In this document: piece after piece, positions 7,678-18,300 of the stretch
Position numbering within the stretch: the first letter of the stretch is position 1
Layout: each line of letters opens with the position of its first letter
NCBI RefSeq assembly: GCF_023512315.1
Contig: NZ_JAILZV010000015.1
Coordinates: 1 to 33,436 of the forward strand
Direction of reading: 5' to 3'
DNA length: 33,436 nt
From: Anoxybacillus sp.
Lineage (GTDB): Bacteria > Bacillota > Bacilli > Bacillales > Anoxybacillaceae
The notes under the pieces: model-generated
The model's input: only the letters and a program-made list of their open reading frames with translations
Told to the model about the DNA's origin: nothing
The model's database searches: none
Made by a program: the position numbers and the translations under genes

Positions 7678-9381
7678 TCAATCGTCATGTGATAATTTAA
7701 ACTTTCCGATTAACGTCTGCAACTCTTCTGCCATATTTGAGAGGGCAATTGCAGATGCTGAAATTTCCTCCATTGCTGCTAATTGTTCCTCGGTCGCGGC
7801 AGAAACCTCTTCTGTGCCAGCAGCAGCAGATTCTGCATTTTGGTTGATTAGTTGCATCGCCTTCACAATTTTTTCTGCACCAGTAAGCATGTCTTTCACG
7901 GAAGAAGAAACTTCTTTCATTTGTCCTGCTACTTCTTGAACCGCCGTTTTTATTTCAACAAACGACTCCCCGGCTGTATGAATGGCACCAATTCCGTCAG
8001 CAACCTCCGTGATTGCCGTTTCCATCGAATGCACTGCCTCCGTTGTTTCTTGCTGAATAGTCGTAATAAGTGTCGAAATTTGCTGGGCTGATTGTCCAGA
8101 TTGCTCTGCCAACTTTCGTACTTCATCTGCTACTACAGCAAATCCGCGCCCGTTTTCTCCTGCTCGTGCTGCCTCAATGGCCGCGTTTAATGCCAACAAA
8201 TTCGTTTGCTCCGCAATGCCGGTAATGACCTCAATAATTTGGCCGATTTGTTTAGAACGCTCCCCTAAGTTTTTGACAACTTTCGCCAGCCCTGTCACTG
8301 TTTGATCAATCGAATTCATTTGTTTTACAGCTAATTGAATCGATTGATTACCTTTCAACGCTTTTTCCGAAGCTCCATTAGCAAGAGTTGTTGCATTTTG
8401 CGAGCGCTCCGCAATCCGCTTTACGCCAAGAGACATTTCCTCTACGATATATTGCGTTTCTCCGACACTCTCTACTTGTTTTTCCATTCCAGCAGCAACA
8501 TCTTGTATGGTCACCGTAATTTGTTCCGTTGCTTTACTCGTTTGTTCAGCGCTTGCTGTTAATTGCTCCGAAGAAGCCGCCACTTGTTCAGCATTCATTG
8601 ATACTTGCTCAATCACTTCCCGCAATTGGCAAGCCATCTGATTAAAGGCACGCGCCATTTCCCCAATTTCATCTCTGTTTTTCACCACAATTTCTTCCAC
8701 TGTTAAATCCCCTGATGCAATCTGCTTTGCTGCTTCTGAAACAGCGATAACAGGACGAGAAATAATCTTACTAATATAATAAGCAACCATCATTCCAACA
8801 ATGAGCGCAATGCTACCAAATATCATCATCCACGTTATTGCTGCGTCTGCCTTTTTCGACGTGGATTGATTGACTTCATTAACTTCTTTTTGCTTTATCT
8901 GGGCAAGCTGAACGGCTGTCGCTTCAAATTCTTTCGTAATTTCTCTTCCCTTTGTTGCGACTAGCTGTGTGTACTCATTTACTTTATTTTGCCGCTTTAA
9001 CTGAAACACATCTTGACCGAATTGATAAAACTGTTGCTCAAGTGCATTTAATTTATCTAAAAGCACTTTTGACTGTCCTCCTGCTAATTTTTGAGACAGT
9101 TGGCTGCTTAATTTTTGATAGTCATCGTGCGCGTTATTAAAATTAGTGAGGGATGTATCGTCTCCAATGATTAAATAGCCGCGCATGCTTCCTTGCTCTT
9201 TTCGCACAATAACCTCTAATTGTTTCACAGCAACCAATGTTTCAACCTCATCATTCATTAATCGGGTAAATTGACGATCAATCAATCTCATTTCATAACA
9301 AGCAATAGCGAGAATCGTTACTAAAACAGCTAAAACAACCGAAAAACCGGCAATTAATTTTTTTCTCACTGTCATCTGCAT
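7678..9381 (-). CDS. Methyl-accepting chemotaxis protein
   Basis: A 567-aa transmembrane chemoreceptor. TM1 is about residues 9-29, an extracellular four-helix-bundle-like sensor follows (about 30-180), TM2 is about 183-204 and HAMP about 205-258. The long cytoplasmic coiled coil has its CheA/CheW-binding tip [19 protein letters not shown] at 391-409. It signals to the flagellar motor through CheA; the ligand is unknown. It ends in KLSHDD, with no CheR/CheB-tethering pentapeptide. ATG at 9379-9381 has GGGGG about 9 nt upstream; an in-frame ATG two codons on is also possible. It is preceded by a sigma-D-type promoter, so it is probably expressed with motility genes although no other chemotaxis gene is nearby. 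Confidence 0.95.
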   Translation of the reverse strand: MQMTVRKKLIAGFSVVLAVLVTILAIACYEMRLIDRQFTRLMNDEVETLVAVKQLEVIVRKEQGSMRGYLIIGDDTSLTNFNNAHDDYQKLSSQLSQKLAGGQSKVLLDKLNALEQQFYQFGQDVFQLKRQNKVNEYTQLVATKGREITKEFEATAVQLAQIKQKEVNEVNQSTSKKADAAITWMMIFGSIALIVGMMVAYYISKIISRPVIAVSEAAKQIASGDLTVEEIVVKNRDEIGEMARAFNQMACQLREVIEQVSMNAEQVAASSEQLTASAEQTSKATEQITVTIQDVAAGMEKQVESVGETQYIVEEMSLGVKRIAERSQNATTLANGASEKALKGNQSIQLAVKQMNSIDQTVTGLAKVVKNLGERSKQIGQIIEVITGIAEQTNLLALNAAIEAARAGENGRGFAVVADEVRKLAEQSGQSAQQISTLITTIQQETTEAVHSMETAITEVADGIGAIHTAGESFVEIKTAVQEVAGQMKEVSSSVKDMLTGAEKIVKAMQLINQNAESAAAGTEEVSAATEEQLAAMEEISASAIALSNMAEELQTLIGKFKLSHDD

Positions 9382-9439
9382 TTAGAGTACCCCCATCCAA
9401 TTCTCATTTCCTAAAACCAGACTATACATCTCTCTATTT

Positions 9440-9467
9440 TTATCGGACGATACGTCTACAATGTTTA
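9440..9467 (-). promoter_or_regulatory. Sigma-D-type (motility) promoter of the chemoreceptor gene
   Basis: On the minus strand TAAA (9464-9467), a 16-bp spacer, then TCCGATAA (9440-9447), close to the sigma-D consensus TAAA-N15-GCCGATAT. It begins one base after the MFS stop codon. Confidence 0.7.
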
Positions 9468-9468
9468 G

Positions 9469-10818
9469 TTAAACCATTTCCCTTTTCATCGTATGCTTTT
9501 GGTCATTCGATGACATTTCATAAATAAAAAAGGAGCTCACTGCCGCCGCAATACTACCGACGAACCCAAATAAAAACAAATGATGAATGCCTGCCATGAC
9601 ATCGGCTGCTTTCGTTAAAAATGCTCCCATGATTGTAACGCCGATGGCGGTACCGATGTTGCGGCAAAACATAAAAAACGATGTCGCAATCCCTTTTTCA
9701 TGCATCGCCGCTAATTGCTGCGAACCGATGACGCCAACAGTTGACGTTAAGCCAAACGATAGCCCTTGAATTAACATCGCGAGAAATACGTAAAAAAAGC
9801 TGCTTTCTCGCTCTAAAAGAGCAAGCAACACGCCACATAAAACGAGCAATATGTTCCCAACAATCATCAACCGGCGATAGCCATATCGCAAAATCCATTT
9901 TCCTGCCGGAACAGCGACGATCATCCAGCCAATCGACATACCAAGAAGGACAACCCCACTCACAAGCACCGACTTATGGGCAATTTGCTGTAAAAAGAGC
10001 GGAATATAACTTGCCGTGCCAAATAGCGCCATACAGCTAAGAAATCCATTAATATTCATCCATTTTAACGTCTGATGGTGCACTAACGATAGCGGCACGA
10101 GCGGGGACGATTGCTTTTTTTCATACATGTAAAATATGACCAAAAGCAAGCCCCCAATTACCGCATACATCGCTTGATGACGATCTACCACCGTTACGAG
10201 TAAAAGTAGGCTAATCGCCGCAGCAAACAATAATGCCCCGAGATAATCAACTGCTGCACGTTTCGGCTCATACACTTCTCTGTACGGCAAAAGCGTTAAT
10301 AACGCCAACAGACAAAGCGGGATATTGACATAAAAAATCCAGCGCCATGACAAATAATCGACAAATAGTGAACCTAGTAGCGGAGCGAGTACCGCAGCAA
10401 TCCCCCACATCGCCGTAAAAAATGCTTGGATTTTCCCACGTTTTTCAATCGGAAACAAATCCCCAGCAATAATCGCTGGAAACGGCATCATAAAGCCTGC
10501 GCCAACTCCTTGCACGGCGCGGAATATGACAAGCTGGACCATATTTTGCGACATCCCACATAACAGCGAACCAATCAGAAAAAGCCCGATTCCACCACTG
10601 AACACTTTCTTTCGTCCAAACAAATCGGACAACCTTCCGGCAATCGGCGATAAAACGGTCGTTGTAATCATGTACGAAGCGAACGACCATGCATAAAGCG
10701 AAAAACCTCCTAATTCTTTTGCAATAATCGGCATCGTCGTATTCATAATCGTCGTGTCCATTGACGCGACAAGCATCGCCACGACGATGCTCACCATAAC
10801 CGACAGTTTATTTCCCAC
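9469..10818 (-). CDS. MFS transporter, DHA2/EmrB-QacA-type drug exporter
   Basis: A 449-aa, very hydrophobic protein with at least 12 predicted membrane segments. The first helix carries MDTTIMNTTMP (D21), the DHA2 family signature, and motif A reads AGRLSDLFGRKK. Such proteins export hydrophobic or cationic compounds against the proton gradient; the substrate here is unknown. The start is taken as GTG at 10816-10818 because AAGGGGG lies 8 nt upstream. An in-frame ATG eight codons earlier (10842) would place that Shine-Dalgarno inside the gene and lacks its own. It stands between the mutL terminator and the chemoreceptor promoter and is probably monocistronic. No adjacent regulator is seen. 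Confidence 0.9.
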   Translation of the reverse strand: MGNKLSVMVSIVVAMLVASMDTTIMNTTMPIIAKELGGFSLYAWSFASYMITTTVLSPIAGRLSDLFGRKKVFSGGIGLFLIGSLLCGMSQNMVQLVIFRAVQGVGAGFMMPFPAIIAGDLFPIEKRGKIQAFFTAMWGIAAVLAPLLGSLFVDYLSWRWIFYVNIPLCLLALLTLLPYREVYEPKRAAVDYLGALLFAAAISLLLLVTVVDRHQAMYAVIGGLLLVIFYMYEKKQSSPLVPLSLVHHQTLKWMNINGFLSCMALFGTASYIPLFLQQIAHKSVLVSGVVLLGMSIGWMIVAVPAGKWILRYGYRRLMIVGNILLVLCGVLLALLERESSFFYVFLAMLIQGLSFGLTSTVGVIGSQQLAAMHEKGIATSFFMFCRNIGTAIGVTIMGAFLTKAADVMAGIHHLFLFGFVGSIAAAVSSFFIYEMSSNDQKHTMKREMV

Positions 10819-10880
10819 GCTTCCAACCCCCTTGATAATCATTGAATACTTTATTTTACACGATGGTGTTGCTTTTCTAC

Positions 10881-10908
10881 AAAAGAAAAGCCCTTCATCG
10901 AAAGGGCT
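10881..10908 (-). terminator. Rho-independent terminator of mutSL
   Basis: Stem AGCCCTT/AAGGGCT (10902-10908 with 10889-10895), 6-nt loop, then TTTTCTTTT on the minus strand, just after the mutL stop codon. Confidence 0.88.
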
Positions 10909-10913
10909 GTCAT

Positions 10914-12746
10914 CTACATTACCCGCTTAAACATTTTTTCTAATTCATATGTCGAAAAATGAATAATAATTGGACGTCCGTGCGGGCAAGTGAACGGGTC
11001 AGTTGCTTTGCGAAGCGTTTCTAGTAACGCAAACATATCTTCTTGGCGCAAATGGTGGTTTGCTTTAATCGATTGTTTGCAACTCATAACAATCGCGGCT
11101 TTTTCCCGCAATTGTGAGATATCAATTTTTTTCATCGTCAGCACTTGTTCGATCATTTCTTCAATAATCGCCGCTTCTTCCCCTTTTGGAAACCACGCAG
11201 GATGTTCGCGCACAATAAACGTATGCTGGCCAAACGGTTCTAAAAAAACGCCACATTGCGCTAGCAACTCCCGATGGGCGTCAATGAGCAAATATTCGTT
11301 TTTCGGATAATGGAACGTAAGTGGGACAAGTAGCTGTTGCACGTCATTGGTGACGTTCGCCACTTTTTCGCGAAAATATTCGTACTTAATCCGTTCTTGG
11401 GCCGCGTGTTGGTCGATAATATATAGTCCGTTTTCATTTTGCGCTAAAATGTACGTGCCGTGCAGCTGCCCGATTGGATAAAGCGGTGGGATGCGCTCAT
11501 GTTCGCTTTCCTCCATGCTCTGCCCGTCATCCGTATCGGCGACTTCATCCAGTAGGCACGTTTCGGTTGCCTCCACTAATTCTTTTTCATCCGTTCGTTC
11601 GGTCATTGGTCGCTTTGGCACCAGCGTTTGTTCTTCACGCACGGGCGTCGTCGGTGCTTGCGGGAGAACAGCCGATTCTTTGACGACATGTTCAAACGAA
11701 AACGCGCGCTGTTCCGTTTTCGGGGCTTCCGACCGCTTCGCTGTCACTTCCGGAATTAACGGTTTCGCCTGCAACGCTTGGCGGATGGCCGATTCGACCA
11801 ATTGATTCAATTCTGCTTCTTTGCTAAAACGCACTTCTAATTTTGCAGGATGAACGTTTACGTCGACTAACACTGGATCCATCTCGATGGCAAGGAGAAC
11901 AATCGGATAACGTCCTATTGGCAACAACGTATGATACCCCGCCTCCACTGCTTTCAGTAGCGGCATGTTGCGCACGTAACGACCGTTGACAATGGTCGAA
12001 ATGTAGCTGCGCGAGGCACGCGTCACCTCTGGCAACGAAATGTACCCTTTAATTGTAAAATCAAGCGATTGTGCTTCGATTGGAACCATTTTTTTTGCGA
12101 CTTCCATCCCATAAATCGCCGCTACTACGTGGCGGACGTCGCCGTTTCCGTTCGTGGCAAGCAACGTTTTGCCGTGATGGCGCAAGCGGAACGAAATAGA
12201 AGGATGGGCTAACGCTAACCGATTGACGACATCGGTGACGTGACCAAGTTCCGTATGAACAGTTTTCATATATTTTAACCGTGCCGGCGTATTGAAAAAA
12301 AGATGAGCGACCGTTATTTCCGTTCCCTTTCGACTGCTTGTCCGCTCGTGTTTGACGATTTGTCCACCTTTTAAGTATAGAAGCGTTCCTGGTCCGTTGC
12401 CGGTGCTCGTTTTCATTTCCACTTCGGCAACAGAAGCAATACTCGGCAGCGCCTCGCCCCGAAAACCGAGCGTACGAATCCGAAATAAATCGTGTTCGTC
12501 TTTAATTTTGCTCGTCGCATGTCGCTCAAACGCGAGCAGGCAATCTTCTTCTTCCATCCCATCGCCGTTATCAATGATGCGAATTTTCGCTAATCCTGCT
12601 TCTTCCAATTCGATTTCAATGACGGTACTATTAGCGTCAATCGCGTTTTCGACAAGCTCTTTGACGACCGAGGCGGGACGCTCGACGACTTCCCCCGCGG
12701 CGATTTTATTCGATAGATGGTCATCGAGTTTGCGAATTTTCCCCAC
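10914..12746 (-). CDS. mutL: DNA mismatch repair protein MutL (endonuclease type)
   Basis: A 610-aa protein. The N-terminal GHKL ATPase has [11 protein letters not shown] (catalytic E30), DNGDGM, GFRGEAL and [11 protein letters not shown] charged linker runs from about 335 to 420. The C-terminal domain has the metal-binding nicking motif [12 protein letters not shown] at residues 445-456, then [12 protein letters not shown] and CPHGRP, as expected for a species without MutH. QQLLVPL just after 465 resembles the beta-clamp contact of Bacillus MutL. MutS-bound MutL nicks the new strand. The GTG start at 12744-12746 is preceded by AAGGAGG. It is 12 nt downstream of mutS and co-transcribed with it. 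Confidence 0.97.
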   Translation of the reverse strand: MGKIRKLDDHLSNKIAAGEVVERPASVVKELVENAIDANSTVIEIELEEAGLAKIRIIDNGDGMEEEDCLLAFERHATSKIKDEHDLFRIRTLGFRGEALPSIASVAEVEMKTSTGNGPGTLLYLKGGQIVKHERTSSRKGTEITVAHLFFNTPARLKYMKTVHTELGHVTDVVNRLALAHPSISFRLRHHGKTLLATNGNGDVRHVVAAIYGMEVAKKMVPIEAQSLDFTIKGYISLPEVTRASRSYISTIVNGRYVRNMPLLKAVEAGYHTLLPIGRYPIVLLAIEMDPVLVDVNVHPAKLEVRFSKEAELNQLVESAIRQALQAKPLIPEVTAKRSEAPKTEQRAFSFEHVVKESAVLPQAPTTPVREEQTLVPKRPMTERTDEKELVEATETCLLDEVADTDDGQSMEESEHERIPPLYPIGQLHGTYILAQNENGLYIIDQHAAQERIKYEYFREKVANVTNDVQQLLVPLTFHYPKNEYLLIDAHRELLAQCGVFLEPFGQHTFIVREHPAWFPKGEEAAIIEEMIEQVLTMKKIDISQLREKAAIVMSCKQSIKANHHLRQEDMFALLETLRKATDPFTCPHGRPIIIHFSTYELEKMFKRVM

Positions 12747-12758
12747 TATTCCGCCTCC

Positions 12759-15326
12759 TTACTTTAGCAACTTTTGAATTTCATATAATTGATTTAGTGC
12801 TTGTAATGGCGTCATTTCTAATAAATTTAGTGACTTTAACGCTTGGAGTGCCTGCTTTTCTTTTTGCGAAAGCGGTGGTTCTTTCGGCGTTTCTTCTTCG
12901 ACGAACATGCTTAGTTGTTCGAACGCCGGTTTTTGAAGAGGGGCTACGCTATATACTGGTTGTTCCAGTTCCGCTAAAATTTCTTTCGCTCGCGCGATTA
13001 ATTCAGGCGGCAACTCCGCCAGTTGTGCGACGTGAATGCCATAGCTTTCATCCGCTGGACCGTCTTCAATTTTATGGAGAAAGACGACTTTCCCATTTTC
13101 TTCAACTGCGCTCACGTGCACGTTTTTTAGTTTTGGAAGGGACTGTTCAAGCACTGTTAGTTCGTGATAATGCGTGCTAAAGAGCGTTTTGGCGCCAATT
13201 TTATCGTGAACGTATTCAATCATCGCTTGCGCCAGCGCCATGCCGTCGTACGTCGATGTGCCGCGCCCGATCTCGTCAAATAAAATAAGGCTGCGAGATG
13301 TCGCATGAACGATCGCGTTCCGCGCTTCTAACATTTCGACCATAAACGTGCTTTGCCCGGATACTAAATCGTCCGCAGCACCGATGCGGGTAAACACTTG
13401 GTCAAAAATCGGCAGTACTGCTTCATCGGCTGGAACGAAACAGCCGATTTGCGCTAAAATGGCGGTTAAGGCAATTTGGCGCATGTACGTGCTTTTTCCG
13501 GACATATTTGGTCCTGTAATAAGCAATATTTCCCGTTCGGCGTTCATCGAGCAGTCGTTTGGGACATATACTTGTGCCCCGAGCACTTTTTCGACGACCG
13601 GATGGCGTCCGTTTTTCACCACTAATTCCCGATTGTCGGAAAAACGTGGTTTTGTATAGCGGTTTTCTTCGCTTACAGTCGCAAAACATTGCAATACATC
13701 TAGTTCACTAATAATTTTCGCTAATTGTTGCAGGCGCGGAATGAATTGTTTAACTTGTTCGCGAATGGACACAAACAGCTCATATTCCAATTCCATGCTT
13801 TTTTCTTCCGCTTCTAAAATAAGCGCTTCTTTTTCTTTTAGTTCTTGTGTGACAAACCGCTCAGCGTTCGCGAGCGTTTGCTTCCGTTCATAGCGTCCTT
13901 CCGGCAATAAATGCAAATTCGCTTTCGTCACTTCAATATAGTAGCCAAACACACGATTATAGCCGATTTTTAATGATTTAATGCCCGTTAGCTCCCGTTC
14001 TTTCTGTTCGAGTTGTGCAATCCATGTTTTGCCGTTTCGGCTCGCGTCACGGAAACGATCGAGCATGTCGTCGTATCCGTCCTTAATAATGCCTCCTTCT
14101 TTCACCGAAAGCGGCGGATTGTCGTCAATCGCTTTTTCTAACAGCTCGACAAGCTCGCTGCACGGGTCGATTGCCTGGGCAAGCTGTTTCGCATCTTCGT
14201 TGTCTAGTTGTTCAACGACCGAGCGAATAGAAGGCACTTGTTTGAGCGATTTTTTTAGTTGAATTAAGTCGCGAGCGTTGACGTTACCAAATGCGACACG
14301 TCCGGCTAACCGCTCTAAATCATAGACGTGGCGAAGCAAATCGCGCAATTCTTGCCGCGCAAAATAATGCATAAGTAACGTCTCGACTAGTTGTAACCGC
14401 CGCTCGATTTTCTCACGCTGTAATAGCGGCCGGTCAATCCATTGTTTTAATAAACGACCACCCATCGCAGTCATCGTTCCATCGAGCAGCCATAAAAGCG
14501 AACCCTTCCGTCCTTTTGTCCGAATCGTTTCCGTTAATTCAAGGTTTCGCTTCGAATAGACGTCTAGTTTCATATATTGGTGTATTTCGTACATTTGTAC
14601 TGGTTGCAAATGGTCAAGGCTTCGTTTTTGCGTTTTGACTAAATAGTGAAATAAGCGGGCAAACGTGACTTTCGCTTTTTCGTCTACTAACGAACGAGCG
14701 ATGTCTAGCGGGAAATTCGTTGTCGTATCGTCTTCAAGAGAAATCGTAAAATCAACCCGCTCTCTCACTTTTTCTCGCAATTCTTCAGCAAAATGCGAAG
14801 CAACGACGACTTCACGCGCCCCTGTTGCATATAATTCATTCCACACTTCTTCGATCGATGGAAGCAGCGTCAACCGGCTTTCTCCGGTAGACAAATCTGC
14901 ATACGCAAAGCCGTATGTGCCGTCAGTAAACGCGGTTATCGTCGCTAAATAGTTGTTTTCTTTGTCCGAAAGCTGCTTCCCTTCCATTACCGTTCCTGGG
15001 GTAATGAGTTGAACGACTTCGCGCCGCACGACCCCTTTAGCAGTTTTCGGGTCTTCCACTTGCTCGCAAATCGCGACTTTATATCCTTTTTGAATGAGTT
15101 GTTCAATATATCCTTGCGCTGAATGATACGGAACGCCGCACATCGGAATGCGTTCATCCGTACCCCCGTCGCGGCTTGTTAGCGTAATCTCTAGTTCATG
15201 TGCCGCTTTAATGGCATCGTCAAAAAACATTTCATAAAAATCGCCGAGGCGAAAAAATAAAAAGGCATCTTGATATTGTGCCTTAATGTCTAAATATTGT
15301 TGAATCATTGGCGTGTACGTAGCCAT
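12759..15326 (-). CDS. mutS: DNA mismatch repair protein MutS
   Basis: An 855-aa mismatch sensor. The mismatch-probing Phe-x-Glu is GDFYEMF at residues 28-34 (F30, E32). Walker A GPNMSGKS is at 605-612, Walker B FDE around 683-685, and the signature GRGTSTYDG follows. Near the C-terminus QLSMF matches the beta-clamp-binding motif of Bacillus MutS. The ATG at 15324-15326 is chosen because TGGAGGG lies just upstream; the longer in-frame TTG at 15338 is itself part of that Shine-Dalgarno. It follows the cotE terminator and has its own extended -10 promoter. Confidence 0.97.
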   Translation of the reverse strand: MATYTPMIQQYLDIKAQYQDAFLFFRLGDFYEMFFDDAIKAAHELEITLTSRDGGTDERIPMCGVPYHSAQGYIEQLIQKGYKVAICEQVEDPKTAKGVVRREVVQLITPGTVMEGKQLSDKENNYLATITAFTDGTYGFAYADLSTGESRLTLLPSIEEVWNELYATGAREVVVASHFAEELREKVRERVDFTISLEDDTTTNFPLDIARSLVDEKAKVTFARLFHYLVKTQKRSLDHLQPVQMYEIHQYMKLDVYSKRNLELTETIRTKGRKGSLLWLLDGTMTAMGGRLLKQWIDRPLLQREKIERRLQLVETLLMHYFARQELRDLLRHVYDLERLAGRVAFGNVNARDLIQLKKSLKQVPSIRSVVEQLDNEDAKQLAQAIDPCSELVELLEKAIDDNPPLSVKEGGIIKDGYDDMLDRFRDASRNGKTWIAQLEQKERELTGIKSLKIGYNRVFGYYIEVTKANLHLLPEGRYERKQTLANAERFVTQELKEKEALILEAEEKSMELEYELFVSIREQVKQFIPRLQQLAKIISELDVLQCFATVSEENRYTKPRFSDNRELVVKNGRHPVVEKVLGAQVYVPNDCSMNAEREILLITGPNMSGKSTYMRQIALTAILAQIGCFVPADEAVLPIFDQVFTRIGAADDLVSGQSTFMVEMLEARNAIVHATSRSLILFDEIGRGTSTYDGMALAQAMIEYVHDKIGAKTLFSTHYHELTVLEQSLPKLKNVHVSAVEENGKVVFLHKIEDGPADESYGIHVAQLAELPPELIARAKEILAELEQPVYSVAPLQKPAFEQLSMFVEEETPKEPPLSQKEKQALQALKSLNLLEMTPLQALNQLYEIQKLLK

Positions 15327-15361
15327 ATTTCCCTCCAACCATTGCTTTTTTATGCCTTTTT

Positions 15362-15370
15362 ATTATAGCA
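15362..15370 (-). promoter_or_regulatory. Extended -10 promoter of mutSL
   Basis: TGCTATAAT on the minus strand (TG extension plus perfect TATAAT), about 36 bp before the mutS ATG and directly after the cotE terminator. The -35 region overlaps the terminator U-tract and is poor. Confidence 0.55.
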
Positions 15371-15379
15371 AGGGACAAA

Positions 15380-15409
15380 AGAAAAAACTAGGAAAGAAAC
15401 TTCCTAGTT
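15380..15409 (-). terminator. Rho-independent terminator of cotE
   Basis: Stem AACTAGGAA/TTCCTAGTT (15401-15409 with 15386-15394), 6-nt loop, then TTTTTTC on the minus strand. The cotE stop codon lies in the stem. Confidence 0.88.
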
Positions 15410-15943
15410 ATCGTCATCGCCAAGTAATTCTGAAGTTAAGTTTTCTAATTCTTCGTCGACATCGTAGTCAAAATCATCTTCGTCATGTCCGTCTGGATGA
15501 ATGGATACCCATACTTTCGTTTCACCAATGACTTCCGCGGCGAATTCTTTTTCCACTTCGACATTAATTTTGTTGCCGTTTGACGCAATCGTACATTCGA
15601 GACAATTCGGCTGTTGGATGACGCGAACGATAATGTCATGGTCATCACTGACGACGTTCTCATCGTCGCGGTATTTTAACCGCACAACCGCCGTATACGA
15701 AACGGTTTCACTTACAACTTCTGTTTTCGTGTTGTTATGATACGAATACCAGACGTTCACGTCGTAATGTCCGTGAATTTCGATCGTACGGCCTCGTTTT
15801 TTCGCATCATACCGATGGTTAATAATCCAGCACCCTAAAATGCTAGACGGACGATTCGGCGCGGTAATGGTATGTGTGGATTGTACAAACTTGCGCCCTT
15901 TCGCCACCACAGCTTTTGTAATAATCTCTCTGTATTCAGACAT
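15404..15943 (-). CDS. cotE: Spore outer coat morphogenetic protein CotE
   Basis: A 179-aa protein, nearly the length of B. subtilis CotE. It begins [19 protein letters not shown] and ends in the acidic tail typical of the family (many Asp/Glu from about residue 152 to the end). CotE forms the shell on which the outer spore coat assembles. The ATG at 15941-15943 is preceded by TTGGAGGAGGG. It lies between ricA and mutS, as in Bacillus, but is insulated by terminators on both sides and carries sporulation-type promoters of its own. Confidence 0.95.
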   Translation of the reverse strand: MSEYREIITKAVVAKGRKFVQSTHTITAPNRPSSILGCWIINHRYDAKKRGRTIEIHGHYDVNVWYSYHNNTKTEVVSETVSYTAVVRLKYRDDENVVSDDHDIIVRVIQQPNCLECTIASNGNKINVEVEKEFAAEVIGETKVWVSIHPDGHDEDDFDYDVDEELENLTSELLGDDDN

Positions 15944-15977
15944 ACGAGCAAACCCTCCTCCAATAAATCTTCATTTC

Positions 15978-16003
15978 ATCCTATGCATCACTGCGCCTAA
16001 TGT
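15978..16003 (-). promoter_or_regulatory. Sigma-K-like promoter of cotE
   Basis: On the minus strand AC (16002-16003), a 16-bp spacer, then CATAGGAT (15978-15985), fitting the late mother-cell pattern AC-N16-CATANNNT. It lies about 35 bp before the cotE start. Confidence 0.5.
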
Positions 16004-16036
16004 GCACATAAAGGTAGAAATAAATCCGTATAGTTC

Positions 16037-16061
16037 ATTGTATGCCGGTCTGCCCAAATAT
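16037..16061 (-). promoter_or_regulatory. Sigma-E-like promoter of cotE
   Basis: On the minus strand ATATTT (16056-16061) and a perfect sigma-E -10 box CATACAAT (16037-16044). The gap between the two hexamer-like boxes is 11 bp, slightly short of the usual spacing. Confidence 0.6.
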
Positions 16062-16100
16062 GTACTTATTTTTTACGAAAAGCGGCGGCTGAGGAGCTAA

Positions 16101-16129
16101 GAAAAAAGACGCCGAAAAAGGCGTCTTTT
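16101..16129 (-). terminator. Rho-independent terminator of miaB-ricA
   Basis: A 10-bp stem AAAAGACGCC/GGCGTCTTTT (16120-16129 with 16104-16113), 6-nt loop, then TTC on the minus strand. It overlaps the ricA stop codon. Confidence 0.9.
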
Positions 16130-16571
16130 AGTGGCAGCCGCAACCGCTGCCACAACCGTGGCTACTTTTTATTTGTGCACCTGTTTCCCCACGCAACAAA
16201 TCGCCACCTGTTGATGTAATAATTTCATCGGTCACTGTTTTTGAAATGGTGGAAGCGACTAATTGCAATAAATCGTTCACTTCCGTTTGCGATTGTTGAA
16301 ATTCATCGACAATCGGGATTTGCGACAATTGTTCGTAAATCGCATCAATTTCCGCCTCAACTTTTTTCAACGCTTCCTGCTTGCCGTAATGCTGCAAATT
16401 GACCGCTTGTTTTTGTAGCGACTTAATTTGTTGAATCATCGCCCGCACTTTTTCGTTTTGGTTAATTTTTTCTTCGGCGCGTTTGAAAAAGTCGACTTCT
16501 TCTGTCTCAGCGATCATTTTCGCCAATTCTTTTGCTTGTGCTAAAATATCGTCTCTCGTGTACTTCGCCAT
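16128..16571 (-). CDS. ricA: RicA (YmcA), Y-complex subunit controlling RNase Y
   Basis: A 147-aa, mostly helical protein of the YlbF/YmcA family. In B. subtilis RicA, RicF and RicT form a complex with [4Fe-4S] clusters that directs RNase Y to operon mRNAs and affects competence, biofilm and sporulation. The C-terminus ends in CGSGCGCH, a cysteine-rich tail consistent with cluster binding. The start ATG at 16569-16571 is one base after the miaB stop, with GAGGTGA as ribosome-binding site inside the miaB end, so the two are co-translated. Its functional partner rny is in the same window at 26638-28197. Confidence 0.94.
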   Translation of the reverse strand: MAKYTRDDILAQAKELAKMIAETEEVDFFKRAEEKINQNEKVRAMIQQIKSLQKQAVNLQHYGKQEALKKVEAEIDAIYEQLSQIPIVDEFQQSQTEVNDLLQLVASTISKTVTDEIITSTGGDLLRGETGAQIKSSHGCGSGCGCH

Positions 16572-16572
16572 C

Positions 16573-18135
16573 TTATTTCACCTCAATCGCTTCTTCTACC
16601 ATTTCTCCGTTCAATGTCCACGTTTTCGCTTCGGTAATACGCACCTTCACTAGTTTGCCGATCGCTGATTTCGGACCGATAAAGTTGACAAGCTTGTTTT
16701 TGCGCGTATAGCCCGCAAGGACATCCGGATTGTTTTTGCTTTCGCCTTCTACTAATACTTCGACAATTTGTCCTTCATATTCCTTCAGTTTTTTCGCCGA
16801 AATTTCATTGACAAGTGCGTTTAGGCGCTGCAACCGTTCTTTTTTCACTTCCATCGGCACATTGTCTTCCATTTTCGCTGCCGGTGTGCCTTCGCGAGGG
16901 GAGTAAATAAACGTAAACGCGGAGTCGAACTCGACTTCACGATAAAGCGACAACGTTTCTTCAAACTGCTCGTCCGTTTCGTTCGGGAAACCGACGATAA
17001 TGTCTGTGGTGAGCGCCACTCCTGGAATGGCTGCTTTAATTTTCCGGACAAGCTCTAAATATTGCTCGCGCGTATATTTGCGCGCCATCATTTTCAACAC
17101 TTCGCTACTTCCCGATTGAACTGGCAAATGAATATGCTCGACTAAGTTGCCGCCTTTCGCAAGCACTTCGATTAACCGGTCATCGAAATCGCGCGGATGG
17201 CTTGTCGTAAAGCGAATACGTGGAATGTCAATTTTGCGAAGCTCATCCATTAAATCGCCAAGACCGTACGTCATATCGGTAAAATCTTTTCCATAGGCAT
17301 TCACGTTTTGCCCAAGAAGCGTAATCTCTTGGTAGCCTTGTGCTGCTAAATGGCGCACTTCTTGAATGATGTCTTCCGGACGACGGCTCCGCTCTTTTCC
17401 GCGCGTATACGGCACGATACAGTACGTACAAAACTTGTCACAGCCGTACATAATATTGACCCATGCTTTAATGTTGCCTTTGCGCACTTTCGGTAAGTTT
17501 TCGATGACGTCGCCTTCTTTTGACCACACCTCAACAACCATTTCTTTCGACATATACGCCTCTTTTAAAATGTACGGCAAGCGGTGAATGTTGTGTGTGC
17601 CAAAAATCATATCGACGTATTGGTATTGCTTCAAAATTTTATTGACGACCGATTCTTCTTGCGACATACAGCCGCATACGCCAAGCAACAAGTCTGGGTT
17701 GTTTTGTTTCAATGGCTTTAAATGCCCGATTTCGCCGAATACTTTATTTTCCGCATTTTCGCGAATAGCACATGTGTTCAACAAAATGACGTTCGCCTGT
17801 TCCGGACGATCCGTCGGTTCGTATCCAAGCGCCATAAAAATACCTGCCATCACTTCCGTGTCATGTTCGTTCATTTGGCAACCGTATGTGCGAATATAAA
17901 ATTTGCGCCCGTTCCCCATGCCACGAAACTCTTCTGGAATGGCAAAATCTTTATGGTATTTGACTTCTTCTTTGCCGCGTTTTTTCGCGTCTTTTAAGCT
18001 TGGGGGAATAAATACCGTCGAAAAATACTTTTCATAATCTTTGCTTGTCTTTTTCGTATCCAAAGCGGATTTTTTGTCCGTTGGATAGTCTGTTTGGATT
18101 TGTCCTGTTTGCTCTAGTCGTTGTTTTTCGTTCAT
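16573..18135 (-). CDS. miaB: tRNA-2-methylthio-N6-dimethylallyladenosine synthase
   Basis: A 520-aa radical-SAM methylthiotransferase that adds the 2-methylthio group to i6A37 made by MiaA. The N-terminal MTTase domain supplies cluster ligands C86 (YGCQMNEHD), C122 (NTCAIRENA) and C156 (GCMSQ). The radical-SAM motif CDKFCTYC gives C232, C236 and C239. A TRAM domain closes the protein. The ATG at 18133-18135 is chosen because AAGGAGATC lies just upstream; 35 extra in-frame codons before it cover the promoter and are not expected to be translated. It is the first gene of the miaB-ricA transcript. Confidence 0.97.
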   Translation of the reverse strand: MNEKQRLEQTGQIQTDYPTDKKSALDTKKTSKDYEKYFSTVFIPPSLKDAKKRGKEEVKYHKDFAIPEEFRGMGNGRKFYIRTYGCQMNEHDTEVMAGIFMALGYEPTDRPEQANVILLNTCAIRENAENKVFGEIGHLKPLKQNNPDLLLGVCGCMSQEESVVNKILKQYQYVDMIFGTHNIHRLPYILKEAYMSKEMVVEVWSKEGDVIENLPKVRKGNIKAWVNIMYGCDKFCTYCIVPYTRGKERSRRPEDIIQEVRHLAAQGYQEITLLGQNVNAYGKDFTDMTYGLGDLMDELRKIDIPRIRFTTSHPRDFDDRLIEVLAKGGNLVEHIHLPVQSGSSEVLKMMARKYTREQYLELVRKIKAAIPGVALTTDIIVGFPNETDEQFEETLSLYREVEFDSAFTFIYSPREGTPAAKMEDNVPMEVKKERLQRLNALVNEISAKKLKEYEGQIVEVLVEGESKNNPDVLAGYTRKNKLVNFIGPKSAIGKLVKVRITEAKTWTLNGEMVEEAIEVK

Positions 18136-18173
18136 AATGATCTCCTTTCTTTCAAACAATTGCACACTATCAT

Positions 18174-18202
18174 AGTATATAATTTGTCTGTCTATGAAAC
18201 AA
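18174..18202 (-). promoter_or_regulatory. Sigma-A promoter of miaB-ricA
   Basis: On the minus strand TTGTTT (18197-18202), a 17-bp spacer, then TATACT (18174-18179), with predicted start near 18167 and a leader of about 32 nt. Confidence 0.7.
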
Positions 18203-18214
18203 TAGTGTTCACGA

Positions 18215-18242
18215 AATTGTTCAAGTGAGCACTTGAACAATT
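18215..18242. promoter_or_regulatory. 28-bp palindrome upstream of the miaB promoter, probable operator
   Basis: Two perfect 13-bp arms (AATTGTTCAAGTG and its complement) around a central 2-bp AG. The centre is about 61 bp before the predicted miaB start, just upstream of the -35 box. It has no U-tract and lies beyond the korB terminator, so a protein-binding site is more likely than a terminator. The regulator is not identifiable from this window. Confidence 0.6.
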
Positions 18243-18250
18243 CATCATAA

Positions 18251-18287
18251 CAAAAAACTCCTAACCGAGCAATGCTCAGCTAGGAGT
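18251..18287 (-). terminator. Rho-independent terminator of korAB
   Basis: Outer stem ACTCCTA/TAGGAGT (18281-18287 with 18257-18263), inner stem GAGC/GCTC, then TTTTTTG on the minus strand. Confidence 0.92.
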
Positions 18288-18300
18288 GAACTTTTTCCAA

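Noticed and set aside
18136-18240. N-terminal extension of miaB
   Set aside because: The extra codons cover the promoter and part of the palindrome; AAGGAGATC points to the ATG at 18135.
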